Assembly: GCF_021044685.1 (NCBI RefSeq)
Contig: NZ_CP088014.1
Coordinates: 744,001-808,000 of the forward strand
DNA from: Bradyrhizobium daqingense
GTDB lineage: Bacteria; Pseudomonadota; Alphaproteobacteria; Rhizobiales; Xanthobacteraceae
Direction of reading: 5' to 3'
DNA: 64,000 nt
Every line of letters starts with the position of its first letter. Position 1 is the first letter of the stretch. Position numbers and translations under genes: made by a program. Shown one piece after another: positions 63,456 through 64,000 of this stretch. The notes below the pieces were generated by a model, which ran no database searches, was not told the DNA's origin, and was given only the letters and a program-made list of their open reading frames with translations.

Positions 63456-64000
63456 ATGAGATCGATGCTTGCGGCAACACTGATGTTCGCGACCGCCACG
63501 GGCGCGCAGGCACAGATGACGACGTCCCAAGTGCCCGGCACCACCCCAAAAACGGTGCAGACCGTTCCGGTCAAGCCACCGGCGACACAGACGCCGTCGG
63601 CAACGGCCGATGCCATGACCAAGCCAGAGCGGCTCTCGCTCCAGTCCGACCTCGCCTGGGTCGGCCAATATAACGGTGCCATCACCGGCGATGTCAGCGA
63701 GCGCATGGTCAGCGCCATCAAGGAGTACCAGAAGGCCAAGGGCGGCAAGCCGACCGGCGTGCTCAATCCGCAGGAGCGCGCCGCGCTCGCCGAGACGGCC
63801 CGCAAGAAGCAGGAGAGCGTCGGCTGGAAGATCGTGACCGAGCCGACCAGCGGCGCACGGCTCGGCATTCCCGGCAAGCTGGTGCCGCAGCAGGCAAGCG
63901 ACGCCAACGGATCGAAATGGACGTCGCCGACAGGAACGGTGCAGGTGGTTCTCAGCCGCCGCAAGGAGGTGAACCCGACCTCGGCCAAGCTTGCCGATCT
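63456..64000 (+). CDS. exported protein with peptidoglycan-binding-like domain, 3' partial
   Basis: The frame starts at ATG 63456 and remains open to the window end (181 codons visible). The N-terminus is a signal peptide (MRSMLAATLMFATATGAQAQ). A Pro/Thr-rich linker follows, then a segment LQSDLAWVGQYNGAITGDVS, ERMVSAIKEYQKAKGGKPTG and VLNPQERAALA that matches the PG_binding_1 helical pattern. Then GWKIVTEPTSGARLGIPGKL begins a further domain that is cut off. The family is common in Bradyrhizobium. Function unknown, envelope-related by inference. Confidence 0.82.
   Translation, partial: MRSMLAATLMFATATGAQAQMTTSQVPGTTPKTVQTVPVKPPATQTPSATADAMTKPERLSLQSDLAWVGQYNGAITGDVSERMVSAIKEYQKAKGGKPTGVLNPQERAALAETARKKQESVGWKIVTEPTSGARLGIPGKLVPQQASDANGSKWTSPTGTVQVVLSRRKEVNPTSAKLAD

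Overview
The window comes from the chromosome of an alphaproteobacterium, most likely Bradyrhizobium or a very close relative. The base composition is GC-rich with no obvious foreign island. The Irr protein is 163 residues with the GCPW heme motif and the H117-H119 triplet known from B. japonicum. The irr promoter carries the TGCGAG/TGCATC hexamers described for B. japonicum Fur/Mur, and fabA-fabB-fabI runs divergently from irr. About 58 protein genes are supported; no rRNA, complete tRNA, CRISPR array or intact transposase gene was seen.

Layout. Positions 1-8.1 kb: a partial hypothetical gene, gyrB, a small membrane protein, a MurA with Asp in place of the usual catalytic Cys, and a MATE exporter overlapping a DUF2867 gene. 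8.1-19.1 kb: metabolic and accessory genes (RlpA-like protein, FUSC exporter, MmgE/PrpD protein, pirin, purC, succinate-semialdehyde dehydrogenase, class C serine hydrolase, acyl-CoA synthetase). 19.2-26.3 kb: adenosine-type PfkB kinase, murJ, trpS, a UspA-like protein, a NifU-type Fe-S scaffold, tsaB-rimI and a Fur-family regulator (Fur/Mur). 26.3-36.6 kb: HAD phosphatase, then miaB-phoH-ybeY-corC-lnt, an XRE regulator, an M20 peptidase, trmB and a DUF2336 gene.

36.7-47.4 kb is the classical transcription/translation cluster rimP-nusA-ylxR/L7Ae-infB-rbfA-truB-rpsO-pnp. It has a recognisable promoter and leader terminator before rimP, a terminator after rpsO, a strong stem-loop in the pnp leader and a terminator after pnp. 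47.5-51.6 kb is an oxidative-stress block: a Tat-exported Fe/Mn superoxide dismutase, and katG divergent from oxyR with a symmetrical intergenic region. 52.1-53.9 kb holds two tandem, diverged secreted proteins of unknown function. 54.0-58.2 kb holds a GST, fabI, fabB, fabA and irr. 58.3-64 kb holds an SH3 protein, a glyoxylate-reductase-type dehydrogenase, a LysR/aldo-keto reductase divergent pair, a MoeB/ThiF-like protein without the zinc cysteines, and a partial exported peptidoglycan-binding-like protein.

Genes that work together include Fur/Mur and Irr (iron/manganese/heme control, regulator and target in one window), OxyR-KatG-SOD (peroxide and superoxide defence), FabA-FabB-FabI (unsaturated fatty acid synthesis), and the NusA-IF2-RbfA-TruB-PNPase RNA/ribosome cluster. 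Many gaps carry short palindromic dispersed repeats of at least four families. No wholly new system is evident. The least explained items are the tandem secreted pair (52133-53908), the folded leaders of rimP and pnp, the replacement of metK by an M20 peptidase, and a small scar containing an IS-end-like repeat beside a tRNA D-arm fragment near 23.7 kb.
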